The notes below the pieces were generated by a model. It was given only the letters and a program-made list of their open reading frames with translations. It made no database searches and was not told the origin of the DNA. The translations under genes and the position numbers were made by a program. Positions 22,774 through 31,207 of a DNA stretch of 44,363 nt are shown one piece after another (positions within the stretch are counted from its first letter, which is position 1; the number at the start of each line of letters is the position of its first letter). Source of the DNA: an uncultured Collinsella sp. (lineage in GTDB: Bacteria > Actinomycetota > Coriobacteriia > Coriobacteriales > Coriobacteriaceae); NCBI GenBank assembly GCA_937989875.1, contig CALKBO010000065.1, positions 1-44,363 on the forward strand, given 5' to 3'.

Positions 22774-22892
22774 GTCACTACCAGCGTTTCAAGCATCAGT
22801 TTGGAACAGGGAAAACGCGCTAAAAAGGCTTTGCCGTTAAGGGCGGCGAAGAACCAAGAGCACGTGTTCATCAAGAACGAAGGAGAATCTGT

Positions 22893-23291
22893 ATGAACCT
22901 TACAGACCCGATCGCAGATATGCTTACGCGCATCCGTAACGCTAACTCTGTGAACAAGGCCACGGTCTCCATGCCGAGCAGCAAGAAGCTCGTCGAGATC
23001 GCTCGTGTTCTGCACGAGGAGGGCTACATCGAGGGCTACGATGTCGAGGACACCGTTCCCCAGAAGACTCTGCACATCACGCTTAAGTATGGTCCCAAGA
23101 AGGCTAAGGTCATCAACGGCATCCGCCGCATTTCCAAGCCGGGCCTGCGTAAGTACACTGGCGTTGCCGACATGCCCCGCGTCCGCGGTGGCCTTGGTAC
23201 CGCCATTATTTCCACCAGCCATGGCGTCATGACCGACCGCGATGCTCGCAAGCACAACGTCGGCGGCGAGATCATCGCTTACGTCTGGTAA
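22893..23291 (+). CDS. rpsH: Ribosomal protein S8
   Basis: A 132-residue S8 from ATG 22893 behind AAGGAG. It starts MNLTDPIADMLTRIRNAN and ends with GGLGTAIISTSHGVMTDRDA and GGEIIAYVW, the 16S rRNA-binding block. In E. coli S8 represses the spc operon by binding near the L5 start; the 119-base gap before this gene has no obvious S8-site mimic that I could identify. Confidence 0.98.
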   Translation: MNLTDPIADMLTRIRNANSVNKATVSMPSSKKLVEIARVLHEEGYIEGYDVEDTVPQKTLHITLKYGPKKAKVINGIRRISKPGLRKYTGVADMPRVRGGLGTAIISTSHGVMTDRDARKHNVGGEIIAYVW

Positions 23292-23324
23292 TTCGCTCGG
23301 TAGGTAGAAGGAAAGGAGATCACC

Positions 23325-23861
23325 GTGTCTCGTATCGGTAATAAGCCTGTCCAGATTCCCGCCGGAGTCGAAGTGGCAGTCAACGGCAACAACGTTGTCG
23401 TCAAGGGCCCCAAGGGCCAGCTCGAGCTCGATGTCTTTGAGAAGCTCGCTATCAACGTCGAGGACAACGTCCTCACCGTTTCCCGTCCCGACGACGAGCG
23501 TGAGACCCGTGCCCGCCACGGCCTCACCCGTGCCCTCATCCACAACATGGTTGTTGGCGTTTCCGAGGGCTTCGAGAAGAAGCTCGAGCTCGCCGGCGTC
23601 GGTTACCGCGTGCAGCAGAAGGGCAAGAACCTCGAGTTCTCCCTCGGCTTCTCGCACCCCGTGATCGTCGAGGCTCCCGAGGGCATCACCTTCGAGGTTC
23701 CCGACAACACCCACGTGAACGTCAAGGGTATCAACAAGCAGCAGGTCGGTCAGATCGCCGCTGAGATCCGCGGCCATCGTCCTCCCGAGCCTTACAAGGG
23801 CAAGGGTATCCACTACGTTGGCGAGCACATCCGCCGCAAGCTGGGTAAGGCCGCCAAGTAG
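23325..23861 (+). CDS. rplF: Ribosomal protein L6
   Basis: A 178-residue L6 from GTG 23325 behind AAAGGAG. It has the two repeated L6 domains; the N-terminus SRIGNKPVQIPAGVEV and the C-terminal GHRPPEPYKGKGIHY are typical. It is placed next to the sarcin-ricin loop of the large subunit. Length and place in the operon are standard. Confidence 0.98.
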   Translation: MSRIGNKPVQIPAGVEVAVNGNNVVVKGPKGQLELDVFEKLAINVEDNVLTVSRPDDERETRARHGLTRALIHNMVVGVSEGFEKKLELAGVGYRVQQKGKNLEFSLGFSHPVIVEAPEGITFEVPDNTHVNVKGINKQQVGQIAAEIRGHRPPEPYKGKGIHYVGEHIRRKLGKAAK

Positions 23862-23886
23862 TCGTAACCGACTCACTCGCATAAGA

Positions 23887-23908
23887 CCAGCACCCCGTCA
23901 GGTGCTGG
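23887..23908 (+). promoter_or_regulatory. Perfect 8-bp hairpin between rplF and rplR
   Basis: CCAGCACC (23887-23894) pairs with GGTGCTGG (23901-23908) around CCGTCA. CTTTTT appears 12 bases later, just before the rplR ribosome binding site. It may be a partial terminator or processing site that adjusts the ratio of distal genes. Confidence 0.5.
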
Positions 23909-23936
23909 CAAGATCAACCTTTTTAGGAGTTTACGT

Positions 23937-24305
23937 ATGAACAAGCATAAGGCGAAGCTGGAAGGCCTCAAGCGTCGTCAGCGTCGTGTTCGCGGCAAGG
24001 TCTCGGGTACCTCCGAGCGTCCGCGTCTTCGCGTGACCCGTACTAACGCCAACATCTATGCCCAGATCATCGACGACAGCAAGGGCTCCAGCCTGACGCT
24101 CGTCTCTGCCTCGACCCTCGAGGCCGAGTTCAAGGGCACCCACACCTCGAACAAGGAGGCTGCGGAGAAGGTCGGTCAGCTCGTTGGCAAGCGCGCCATC
24201 GAGGCCGGCATCACCAAGGTCGCCTTCGATCGCGGTGGCCGTATCTACCATGGCCGCGTCAAGGCCCTCGCCGACGGTGCTCGTGCCGCCGGTCTCGAGT
24301 TCTAG
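23937..24305 (+). CDS. rplR: Ribosomal protein L18
   Basis: A 122-residue L18 from ATG 23937 with TAGGAG upstream. The basic N-terminus (KLEGLKRRQRRVRGKVSGTS) and the core GGRIYHGRVKALADGARAAG near the end are typical. It binds 5S rRNA together with L5. The gene is 14 bases before rpsE. Confidence 0.98.
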   Translation: MNKHKAKLEGLKRRQRRVRGKVSGTSERPRLRVTRTNANIYAQIIDDSKGSSLTLVSASTLEAEFKGTHTSNKEAAEKVGQLVGKRAIEAGITKVAFDRGGRIYHGRVKALADGARAAGLEF

Positions 24306-24319
24306 GAGGTATGTAGCAC

Positions 24320-24844
24320 ATGGCTCGTAATCAGAAGCAGCAGCGCGAGGCCTCCGAGTTCGAGGAGCGCGTCGTTTACATCAACCGCGTGTCGAAGACC
24401 GTCAAGGGTGGTCGTCGCATGAGCCTCGTCGCTCTCGTCGTCGTTGGCGACGGCAAGGGCAACGTCGGCGTTGGCATGGGCAAGTCCGCTGAGGTGCCCA
24501 TGGCCATCTCCAAGGCGTCTCTCGATGCCAAGAAGAACATGTTCCACGTGCCGGTGACCGATCAGGGCACCATTCCGCACGAGGTTCTCGGTCACTTTGG
24601 TGCCGGCCGCATCATCATCAAGCCCGCTGTCGAGGGTACCGGCGTTATCGCCGGCGGCGCTGTGCGTCCCCTCTTTGAGCTTGCTGGCATCAAGAACGTC
24701 CTGTCCAAGTCCCTCGGTACCGACAACGGCCTCAACATCATCAAGGCTGCCGTCGAGGGCCTCAAGGAGCTCTCCAGCCCTGAGGACGTCGCGGCTCGCC
24801 GTGGCCTGACGGTCTCCGAGATGTTCGTCGGTAAGGAGAACTAA
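24320..24844 (+). CDS. rpsE: Ribosomal protein S5
   Basis: A 174-residue S5 from ATG 24320 behind TAGGAGG. The double-stranded RNA-binding N-terminal domain shows FEERVVYINRVSKTVKGG and VGVGMGKSAEVP; the C-terminal domain has GTGVIAGGAVRPLFELAGI. It contributes to decoding accuracy and lines the mRNA entry. The stop is 2 bases before rpmD, so translation is probably coupled. Confidence 0.98.
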   Translation: MARNQKQQREASEFEERVVYINRVSKTVKGGRRMSLVALVVVGDGKGNVGVGMGKSAEVPMAISKASLDAKKNMFHVPVTDQGTIPHEVLGHFGAGRIIIKPAVEGTGVIAGGAVRPLFELAGIKNVLSKSLGTDNGLNIIKAAVEGLKELSSPEDVAARRGLTVSEMFVGKEN

Positions 24845-24846
24845 GC

Positions 24847-25029
24847 ATGGCTGACACCATCAAGATCAAGCAGGTCCGCAGCACCAACGGTTGCAAGCAG
24901 GACCAGGTCCGTACTGTCCGTGCCCTCGGTCTCCACAGGATCCGCGAGGTTCGCGAGATTGCTGACAACGAGTCCGTCCGCGGCATGATCTTCAAGGTCA
25001 AGCACCTTGTCGAGATTGTAGAGGAGTAG
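24847..25029 (+). CDS. rpmD: Ribosomal protein L30
   Basis: A 60-residue L30 from ATG 24847, usual bacterial size. It carries the block IKIKQVRSTNGCKQDQ, then ALGLHRIREV and VRGMIFKVKHLVEI. It is a small large-subunit protein squeezed between rpsE and rplO with gaps of 2 and 3 bases, so translation of all three is likely coupled. Confidence 0.97.
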   Translation: MADTIKIKQVRSTNGCKQDQVRTVRALGLHRIREVREIADNESVRGMIFKVKHLVEIVEE

Positions 25030-25032
25030 CAA

Positions 25033-25482
25033 ATGCAGCTTCACGATCTTACTCCCGCGCCCGGTTCCACCAAGAACCGCAAGCGCGTCGGCCGTGGCAA
25101 TTCTTCGGGTCACGGCACCACTTCTGGCCGCGGTCAGAAGGGCCAGGGTTCCCGCTCTGGTGGCACCAAGGGTGCCGGCTTCGAGGGTGGCCAGACTCCG
25201 CTGGCTATGCGCCTGCCCAAGCTTCCGGGCTTCCGTAACCCCCGTCGTATCGAGTACACCGCTGTTAACGTTGAGCGTCTCGAGCGTAAGTTCGAGGACG
25301 GCGCTGTGATCGACGGTGCCGCTCTTAAGGCCGCTCGCATCACCAAGAGCGAGTTCGAGCCCGTCAAGGTGCTCGGCAATGGTGAGCTCACCAAGAAGTT
25401 CACGGTCAAGGTCGACAAGGTCAGCGCTTCTGCGCAGGCCAAGATCGAGGCCGCCGGCGGAAAGGTCGAGCTGCCGTGCTAA
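25033..25482 (+). CDS. rplO: Ribosomal protein L15
   Basis: A 149-residue L15 from ATG 25033. The glycine- and arginine-rich start (KRVGRGNSSGHGTTSGRG) threads into 23S rRNA, and the globular end has VNVERLERKFEDG and KFTVKVDKVSASAQAKIEAAGG. Its last 7 bases overlap the secY start. Confidence 0.98.
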   Translation: MQLHDLTPAPGSTKNRKRVGRGNSSGHGTTSGRGQKGQGSRSGGTKGAGFEGGQTPLAMRLPKLPGFRNPRRIEYTAVNVERLERKFEDGAVIDGAALKAARITKSEFEPVKVLGNGELTKKFTVKVDKVSASAQAKIEAAGGKVELPC

Positions 25483-26762
25483 ATGGTCTTAAGAATGCTT
25501 TCCGCATCAAAGAATTGCGCGAAAAGATTCTTTTTACCATAGCTATGCTCGTCGTGTACCGCATTGGTGCGCACGTTCCTGTGCCCGGCATTCCCTTCCA
25601 GGGGATGCTGGGCCTTTTCTCGACCGATAACAATTCGGTCGCCGCAGGTGCTATGGCCCTCCTGAATCTTTTCTCTGGCGGCGCGTTGAGCTATGTGTCG
25701 GTGTTTTCGCTGGGCATCATGCCTTACATCACCAGCTCGATCATCCTCCAGATGCTCCAGGCCGTCGTGCCTTCCCTGCATGAGCTTGCCCGCGAGGGCG
25801 AGGTCGGTCAGACCAAGATTACGCAGTATTCGCGTTACCTCACCCTGGCTCTGGCAATCCTCAACTCCGTGGGTTACCTCTTCCTCTTTAAGAGCTTCGG
25901 CATCAGCTTTAATGGCGCCGGCGCTCCCGAGATCATCTTCGACCTCATGATCGTCGGTACGCTCACCGCGGGCGCTATGCTGATCATGTGGATTGGTGAG
26001 CTCATCACCCAGCGCGGTATCGGCAATGGCATGTCGCTGATCATCTTCGCGAACATCATGGCCGGTCTGCCGCAGGCTATCTTCTCCAGCACCGAGGGCA
26101 ATGCCGGTGGCATCATCACCATGGTGATCATCTGCGCCATCATCCTGCTGGTTATCCCGCTGATTGTTTTCCTTGAGCGCGGCCAGCGCCGCATCCCGGT
26201 CTCCTACGCTAAGCGCGTCGTGGGCCGTCGCATGATGGGTGGCCAGACCACCTACCTGCCCATCAAGGTCAACACCGCGGGTGTCGTGCCGATCATCTTC
26301 GCTTCGGCGCTGCTGTACTTCCCGGCTCAGATTGCCGTGTTCTTCCCCGGCATCGGCTGGATTCAGGCAGTTGCCTCCGCGCTTTCGACCGGTTGGCTCA
26401 ACTGGGTGCTTAACGTTGTCCTCATCGTGTTCTTCGCGTACTTCTACACCTCCATGGTGTTCAACCCCGATGACACGGCCGATAACCTTAAGAAGCAGGG
26501 CGGCTTTATTCCGGGCGTGCGTCCGGGTAGGGCTACCGCGGCCTACATCAAGAACGCGCTCAACAAGATCACGCTTCCCAGCGCTGTCTTTTTGGCGCTC
26601 ATCGCCATCGTGCCTTCGATCATCTTCTCCTTCACGGGTAACCATCTGATCCAGGCATTTGGCGGCACGTCCATCCTCATCATGGTCGGCGTCGTGCTCG
26701 ACACGGTCGATAAGCTCGAAGGCCAGATCAAGATGTATGATTACGATGGATTCTTTAAATAG
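25476..26762 (+). CDS. secY: Protein translocase subunit SecY
   Basis: A 428-residue channel-forming membrane protein with about ten transmembrane helices. Start GTG 25476 (MLNGLKNAFRIKEL) is chosen because the family begins this way; it lies inside the end of rplO, overlapping by 7 bases, and the ATG at 25483 is in another frame. Visible landmarks are the first-helix and plug region RIGAHVPVPGI, GIMPYITSSIILQMLQ, GELITQRGIGNGMSLIIF, and the cytoplasmic loop ERGQRRIPVSYAKR. It works with SecE, SecG and SecA. The secY-adk-map order is conserved. Confidence 0.98.
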   Translation: MLNGLKNAFRIKELREKILFTIAMLVVYRIGAHVPVPGIPFQGMLGLFSTDNNSVAAGAMALLNLFSGGALSYVSVFSLGIMPYITSSIILQMLQAVVPSLHELAREGEVGQTKITQYSRYLTLALAILNSVGYLFLFKSFGISFNGAGAPEIIFDLMIVGTLTAGAMLIMWIGELITQRGIGNGMSLIIFANIMAGLPQAIFSSTEGNAGGIITMVIICAIILLVIPLIVFLERGQRRIPVSYAKRVVGRRMMGGQTTYLPIKVNTAGVVPIIFASALLYFPAQIAVFFPGIGWIQAVASALSTGWLNWVLNVVLIVFFAYFYTSMVFNPDDTADNLKKQGGFIPGVRPGRATAAYIKNALNKITLPSAVFLALIAIVPSIIFSFTGNHLIQAFGGTSILIMVGVVLDTVDKLEGQIKMYDYDGFFK

Positions 26763-26780
26763 GCTAGAGGAGGATTGCTC

Positions 26781-27407
26781 ATGAACCTCGTATTGCTCGG
26801 AGCTCCGGGTGCCGGTAAGGGCACCGTCGCACAGGAGCTCGTCGCCGAGTTTGGCGTCGCCCACATTTCCACGGGCGACCTGCTGCGTGCTGCCGTCAAG
26901 GGTGGCACCGAGCTTGGTATTCAGGCTAAGAAGTACATGGACGCTGGCGAGCTCGTTCCCGACCAGCTCGTGATCGACCTTGTCAAGGAGCGCCTTGCCG
27001 CCGATGACGCCCAGCAGGGCTTCATCCTCGACGGCTTCCCGCGCAACACCGCCCAGGCTGTGACGCTCGATTCCGAGCTCTCCGCCATGGGTCGCGAGAT
27101 CGACTGCGCCCTTCTGGTCGATGTGGCCCCCGAGGTCATTATCGATCGTCTGTCTTCGCGTCGCACCTGCCGCGCATGCGGTTACACCGGCACCGCTGCC
27201 GATGCTACCTGCCCCAAGTGTGGCGGCGAGATGTATCAGCGCGACGACGACAAGCCCGAGACCATCAAGAACCGTCTCGACGTCTACGAGAAGTCCACGA
27301 GCCCGCTCGTCGACTACTATCGTGGCCAGGGTCTGCTCAAGTCGGTCAACGGTGACCAGGCTCGCGAGACCGTGTACGGGGATGTCAAAGAGGCTCTCGG
27401 TCTATGA
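26781..27407 (+). CDS. adk: Adenylate kinase
   Basis: A 208-residue kinase that interconverts AMP and ATP with 2 ADP. The start chosen is ATG 26781, with GAGGAGG 7 bases upstream, over TTG 26775. The P-loop is GAPGAGKGT (residues 7-15) and ISTGDLLRA marks the AMP site. LDGFPRN follows. The lid has four cysteines (CRACG, CPKCG), so it is the zinc-binding long form. The stop overlaps the map start by 4 bases (ATGA). Confidence 0.97.
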   Translation: MNLVLLGAPGAGKGTVAQELVAEFGVAHISTGDLLRAAVKGGTELGIQAKKYMDAGELVPDQLVIDLVKERLAADDAQQGFILDGFPRNTAQAVTLDSELSAMGREIDCALLVDVAPEVIIDRLSSRRTCRACGYTGTAADATCPKCGGEMYQRDDDKPETIKNRLDVYEKSTSPLVDYYRGQGLLKSVNGDQARETVYGDVKEALGL

Positions 27408-28192
27408 TCAAGATTAAGTCTGCAACGCAAATCGAGCAGATGAAGAAGGCAGGAGCGCTATCTAAGATGGCGCTCCGCCACGTTGGAGCCATGGTGCGCC
27501 CCGGCGTTTCCACCTTTGAGCTCGATCAGCTCGCGGAGCAGATTATCCGCATGCATGGCGGCACCCCGGCCTTTAAGGGTTACGGCGGGTTCCCGGGGAC
27601 CATTTGCGCATCGATCAACGATGCCGTGGTCCACGGTATTCCCAACCCCGACATGATCCTGCGCGATGGCGATATCATCTCCATCGATACGGGAGCCGTT
27701 GTCGACGGTTGGGTCGGCGATAACGCTTGGACGTTTTTCGTCGGCACCCCCACGCCCGAAGCCAAGGCTTTGTGCGAGGTCACGCGCGATTGCCTTAAGG
27801 CTGCCATCGAGCAGGCTGTTCCCGGTAACCATATCGGGGACGTCGGTTATGCCGTTCAGTCCCTCGCCGAGTCTCACGGTTACGGTGTGCTTCGTGATTA
27901 TGTAGGCCATGGCATTGGTCGCGTAATGCACGAGGACCCCAACGTTCCTAACTATGGAAAGAAGGGGAGGGGCGTTCGCCTCCAGGCCGGCATGGTCATT
28001 GCCATCGAGCCGATGGTTACGATGGGTTCCAACCATGTGAGCACGGGCTCCGACGGTTGGATTGTTACGACCAACGATCACCTGCCCGCCGCGCACTACG
28101 AGAACACCGTCGCCATTACCAATGACGGTCCGGTGATTCTCACCATGGATGCCCAAGGTGCTTGGTGCTCCCTCCAAGGCGGAGAAATGTAA
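27404..28192 (+). CDS. map: Methionine aminopeptidase, type I
   Basis: A 262-residue enzyme that removes the first methionine from new proteins. It starts at ATG 27404, overlapping adk by 4 bases. Metal ligands are readable: the aspartates of SIDTGAVVDGWVGDNAWTF, the histidine of VGHGIGRVMHEDP, and the glutamates of AIEPMVTMG and HYENTVAIT. It lacks an N-terminal zinc extension. Its place between adk and infA is standard. Confidence 0.97.
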   Translation: MIKIKSATQIEQMKKAGALSKMALRHVGAMVRPGVSTFELDQLAEQIIRMHGGTPAFKGYGGFPGTICASINDAVVHGIPNPDMILRDGDIISIDTGAVVDGWVGDNAWTFFVGTPTPEAKALCEVTRDCLKAAIEQAVPGNHIGDVGYAVQSLAESHGYGVLRDYVGHGIGRVMHEDPNVPNYGKKGRGVRLQAGMVIAIEPMVTMGSNHVSTGSDGWIVTTNDHLPAAHYENTVAITNDGPVILTMDAQGAWCSLQGGEM

Positions 28193-28296
28193 CAAGTTCC
28201 ATTTAGTTGTGGAGCCATTACGAAGTTATTACGATGCGTGCATACGTGTTGTAGAATACTCAATCGCTGTCGTTTTCTAGAGAAAGATGATTGCTT

Positions 28297-28515
28297 GTGA
28301 AGAAGGAAGACGCAATTGAGCTCGAGGGTACGGTAAAGGAACCGTTGCCCAACGCCATGTTTAAGGTCGAGCTCGAGAACGGTCATTCGGTTCTGTGCAA
28401 CATTTCTGGCAAGATCCGAATGAATTACATCCGTATTCTCCCCGGTGACAGGGTTGTCGTGGAGCTTTCCCCGTACGACCTGACCCGCGGCCGCATCACC
28501 TATCGCTACAAATAG
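28297..28515 (+). CDS. infA: Translation initiation factor IF-1
   Basis: A 72-residue single OB-fold protein, exactly the standard size, from GTG 28297; the TTG at 28291 is too close to the ribosome binding site. It starts KKEDAIELEGTVKEPLPNAMF and contains IRILPGDRVVVELSPYDLTRGRI. It binds the ribosomal A site during initiation. A 104-base gap after map contains TAGAAT at 28252, a possible -10 box with no convincing -35. Confidence 0.97.
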   Translation: MKKEDAIELEGTVKEPLPNAMFKVELENGHSVLCNISGKIRMNYIRILPGDRVVVELSPYDLTRGRITYRYK

Positions 28516-28539
28516 CGGCACGCATACACGCACTCCATT

Positions 28540-28573
28540 TCCGACTGCAGGCTTAGCTCAACCTACGGTCGGA
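28540..28573 (+). promoter_or_regulatory. 12-bp hairpin between infA and rpmJ
   Basis: TCCGACTGCAGG (28540-28551) pairs with CCTACGGTCGGA (28562-28573), 10 of 12 perfect plus G-T pairs, around a 10-base loop. It lies in a 150-base gap ahead of rpmJ-rpsM; it may be a leader structure or partial terminator. Confidence 0.45.
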
Positions 28574-28665
28574 TTGTGTGTGAAGACCAGCCATAGTTTT
28601 AAACGCCTGCGGCTGGGCGAGTAGATAGTAGGGAAGTAGTTTGAGCGCTACCGAAAGGAAGAACG

Positions 28666-28779
28666 ATGAAGGTACGTCCTTCGGTCAAGAAGATGTGCGA
28701 TAAGTGCAAAATCATTAGGCGCCATGGCAAGGTCCTCGTCATTTGCGAGAACCCCCGTCATAAGCAGCGTCAGGGTTAA
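28666..28779 (+). CDS. rpmJ: Ribosomal protein L36
   Basis: A 37-residue protein, MKVRPSVKKMCDKCK... ending KQRQG, from ATG 28666 with AAAGGAAG upstream. The ligands C11, C14, C27 and H32 form the zinc ribbon of the C+ form. It stabilises 23S rRNA in the large subunit. It is followed after 14 bases by rpsM. Confidence 0.96.
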   Translation: MKVRPSVKKMCDKCKIIRRHGKVLVICENPRHKQRQG

Positions 28780-28793
28780 GAGAGGAGACTACG

Positions 28794-29168
28794 TTGGCCC
28801 GTATTAATGGTGTCGACCTCCCGCGTGAGAAGCGCGTTGAGATCGGTCTGACCTACATTTACGGCATCGGCCGCACCACTGCGACGAAGATTTGCGTCGA
28901 GTGCAACGTTAACGTGGATACGCGCGTTAAGGACCTCACCGAGGATGAGGTTAACGCCATCCGCGATTATATCGATAAGAACCAGATCATGGTTGAGGGC
29001 GACCTCCGCCGTGAGCGCAACCAGAACGTCAAGCGCCTTATGGACATCGGCTGCAACCGCGGCCTTCGTCACCGCAAGGGCCTCCCGGTCCGCGGCCAGC
29101 GCACCCACACTAACGCTCGTACCCGCAAGGGCCCGAAGCGTCAGATCGGTGCTAAGAAGAAGAAATAA
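28794..29168 (+). CDS. rpsM: Ribosomal protein S13
   Basis: A 124-residue S13 from TTG 28794 with GAGGAG upstream; the frame begins ARINGVDLPREKRVEIGL, the conserved N-terminus. YIYGIGRTTA is the helix-hairpin-helix region, and the basic tail RGQRTHTNARTRKGP reaches the P site. It sits in the head of the small subunit and makes bridges to the large one. Confidence 0.98.
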   Translation: MARINGVDLPREKRVEIGLTYIYGIGRTTATKICVECNVNVDTRVKDLTEDEVNAIRDYIDKNQIMVEGDLRRERNQNVKRLMDIGCNRGLRHRKGLPVRGQRTHTNARTRKGPKRQIGAKKKK

Positions 29169-29182
29169 GGAGCGCTAGATAG

Positions 29183-29587
29183 ATGGCTACTGCTAAGAAG
29201 AACGTTCGCGCTGCCCGTCTGAAGCGCGCGGACCGTAAGAACATTTCCGTGGGCCAGGCTCACATTCGTTCTACGTTCAACAACACGATTGTTTCGATCA
29301 CCGATCCCCAGGGCAACGTCATTTCCTGGAAGTCGGCTGGCCAGGTGGGCTTCAAGGGCTCCCGTAAGTCCACGCCGTTCGCTGCCCAGATGGCTGCCGA
29401 GGCTGCTGCCAAGCAGGCCATGGAGCACGGTATGAAGAAGGTTTCCGTCTTCGTCAAGGGCCCCGGCTCCGGTCGTGAGACCGCCATCCGCTCCCTCCAG
29501 GCTGCTGGCCTCGAGGTCTCGAGCATCCAGGACAAGACCCCCATTCCGCACAACGGCTGCCGCCCCAAGAAGCGTCGCCGCGTGTAA
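29183..29587 (+). CDS. rpsK: Ribosomal protein S11
   Basis: A 134-residue S11 from ATG 29183 behind AAGGAG. It contains HIRSTFNNTIVSITDPQGN, SAGQVGFKGSRKSTPFAAQ and the conserved end PIPHNGCRPKKRRRV. It lies on the small-subunit platform near the Shine-Dalgarno helix. Confidence 0.98.
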   Translation: MATAKKNVRAARLKRADRKNISVGQAHIRSTFNNTIVSITDPQGNVISWKSAGQVGFKGSRKSTPFAAQMAAEAAAKQAMEHGMKKVSVFVKGPGSGRETAIRSLQAAGLEVSSIQDKTPIPHNGCRPKKRRRV

Positions 29588-29606
29588 CTGAAAGGATCGT
29601 ATCAAT

Positions 29607-30203
29607 ATGGCAATCGACAGGACTCCTGTTCTTAAGCGCTGCCGTCAGCTCGGGATCGATCCCGCTGAGCTCGGTTACAGCAGCAAGAAGGAATCTATCC
29701 GTCAGCCCAAGCGCCGTCGCAAGGAATCTGAGTACGGCATGCAGCTGCGCGAGAAGCAGAAGGTCAAGTTCATCTATGGCGTTCTGGAGAAGCAGTTCCA
29801 CGGCTACTTCAACAAGGCCCGTAAGATGAACGGCGTCACCGGTGAGAACCTCATGATCATCCTTGAGTCTCGCCTCGACAACGTCGTCTTCCGTCTTGGC
29901 TTCGCCCGCACCCGCAAAGAGGCTCGTCAGTCCGTCCGTCACGGTCACTTCACCGTGAACGGCAAGCGCGTGGACATCCCGTCCTACCGCGTCAAGGCCG
30001 GCGACGTCGTCGCTGTCGGCGAGAAGTTCCGTGACCTCCTCCCCATCAAGGAGGCTCTGATTTCCTCCGAGCGCTTTGAGGTCCCTGGCTGGCTCGAGGT
30101 CGATATCGAGAAGCTGTCTGGTAACGTGCTCGCTCTGCCGACGCGTGAGCAGATCAGCGGTGATATCAACGAGCAGCTCATCGTCGAGCTCTACTCTAAG
30201 TAG
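29607..30203 (+). CDS. rpsD: Ribosomal protein S4
   Basis: A 198-residue S4 from ATG 29607 with AAAGGA upstream. It lacks the four N-terminal zinc cysteines, so it is the C- form. The S4 RNA-binding domain is clear (RLDNVVFRLGFARTRKEARQ, then VRHGHFTVNGKRVDIPSYRV). It nucleates small-subunit assembly. Its position between rpsK and rpoA is the actinobacterial norm. Confidence 0.98.
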   Translation: MAIDRTPVLKRCRQLGIDPAELGYSSKKESIRQPKRRRKESEYGMQLREKQKVKFIYGVLEKQFHGYFNKARKMNGVTGENLMIILESRLDNVVFRLGFARTRKEARQSVRHGHFTVNGKRVDIPSYRVKAGDVVAVGEKFRDLLPIKEALISSERFEVPGWLEVDIEKLSGNVLALPTREQISGDINEQLIVELYSK

Positions 30204-30235
30204 TCCATCCGGGCTGCTGAGGCTGGAGGTAATAC

Positions 30236-31177
30236 ATGTCAGAATTCATTAGGCCTCAGGTTCAGGTCGAAGAGATCAACGAGACGTCTGCTCGTGTCTC
30301 CGTCGAGCCGCTCGAGCGTGGCTACGGCGATACGCTGGGTAACTCCCTTCGTCGCGTTCTTCTGTCCTCGCTCGAGGGTGCCGCCGTCGAGGCTATTCAG
30401 ATCGATGGCGCGCAGCACGAGTTCATGACCATCCCTAACATGGTCGAGGATGTCACCGACATCGTCCTGAATGTCAAGGGTCTTGTCTTCAGGGCTCTCG
30501 GCACGACCGACGAGGCGACCGCCACCATCTCGGTTGACGGCCCCTGCGAGGTCACCGGTGCGGACTTCTTTATTCCGTCCGAGTTTGAGCTGGTCAACCC
30601 CGAGCAGCACATCGCAACGCTCACCGAGGGTGGCCATCTCACCATGAGCATGCGCATCGGCTATGGCCGCGGCTATGTTTCTGGCGAGGCCAACAAGCGC
30701 GACAACGATCCCATCGGTGTGATCCACGTCGACTCGCTGTACTCGCCGGTTTCCCGTTGCGCCAAGCTCGTTGAGGCTTGCCGTGTCGGTCAGCACACCG
30801 ACTACGACCGCCTTGTCCTCGAGATCGAGACCAACGGCTCCATCGCCCCGCGCGACGCCGTGGTCCAGGCTGCCAATATCATCAACCAGCATATGGCCGC
30901 CTTTATGAACCTTGCCGAGACCCCCGAGGTCGAGGAGGAGGCTTCGATCTTCGCTCCCGAGGTCACCAACGACAACGCCGAGCTGGACAAGCAGATCGAG
31001 GATCTGGACCTTTCCGTCCGTTCCTACAACTGCCTTAAGCGCGCCAGCATTCACTCGGTCCGTCAGCTCGTTGAGTTCTCGGAGAACGATCTGCTCAACA
31101 TCCGTAACTTCGGTGTTAAGTCGATCGAGGAAGTGAAGGACAAGCTTGAGTCCATGGGCCTGAGCCTGAAGGCTTAA
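30236..31177 (+). CDS. rpoA: RNA polymerase alpha subunit
   Basis: A 313-residue subunit from ATG 30236 behind GGAGG. The N-terminal domain shows EPLERGYGDTLGNSLRRVLL, which is the dimer and assembly interface, and AAFMNLAE near its end. An acidic linker leads to the C-terminal DNA- and activator-binding domain with LSVRSYNCLKRASIHSVRQL and NIRNFGVKSIEEVKDKL. Length is normal. Confidence 0.98.
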   Translation: MSEFIRPQVQVEEINETSARVSVEPLERGYGDTLGNSLRRVLLSSLEGAAVEAIQIDGAQHEFMTIPNMVEDVTDIVLNVKGLVFRALGTTDEATATISVDGPCEVTGADFFIPSEFELVNPEQHIATLTEGGHLTMSMRIGYGRGYVSGEANKRDNDPIGVIHVDSLYSPVSRCAKLVEACRVGQHTDYDRLVLEIETNGSIAPRDAVVQAANIINQHMAAFMNLAETPEVEEEASIFAPEVTNDNAELDKQIEDLDLSVRSYNCLKRASIHSVRQLVEFSENDLLNIRNFGVKSIEEVKDKLESMGLSLKA

Positions 31178-31207
31178 TGCTTCGCATATTTGAGGAGAAA
31201 CTAGACC

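Noticed and set aside
25483..25485. ATG 25483 as secY start
   Set aside because: It is out of frame with SecY; the GTG at 25476 gives the conserved N-terminus.
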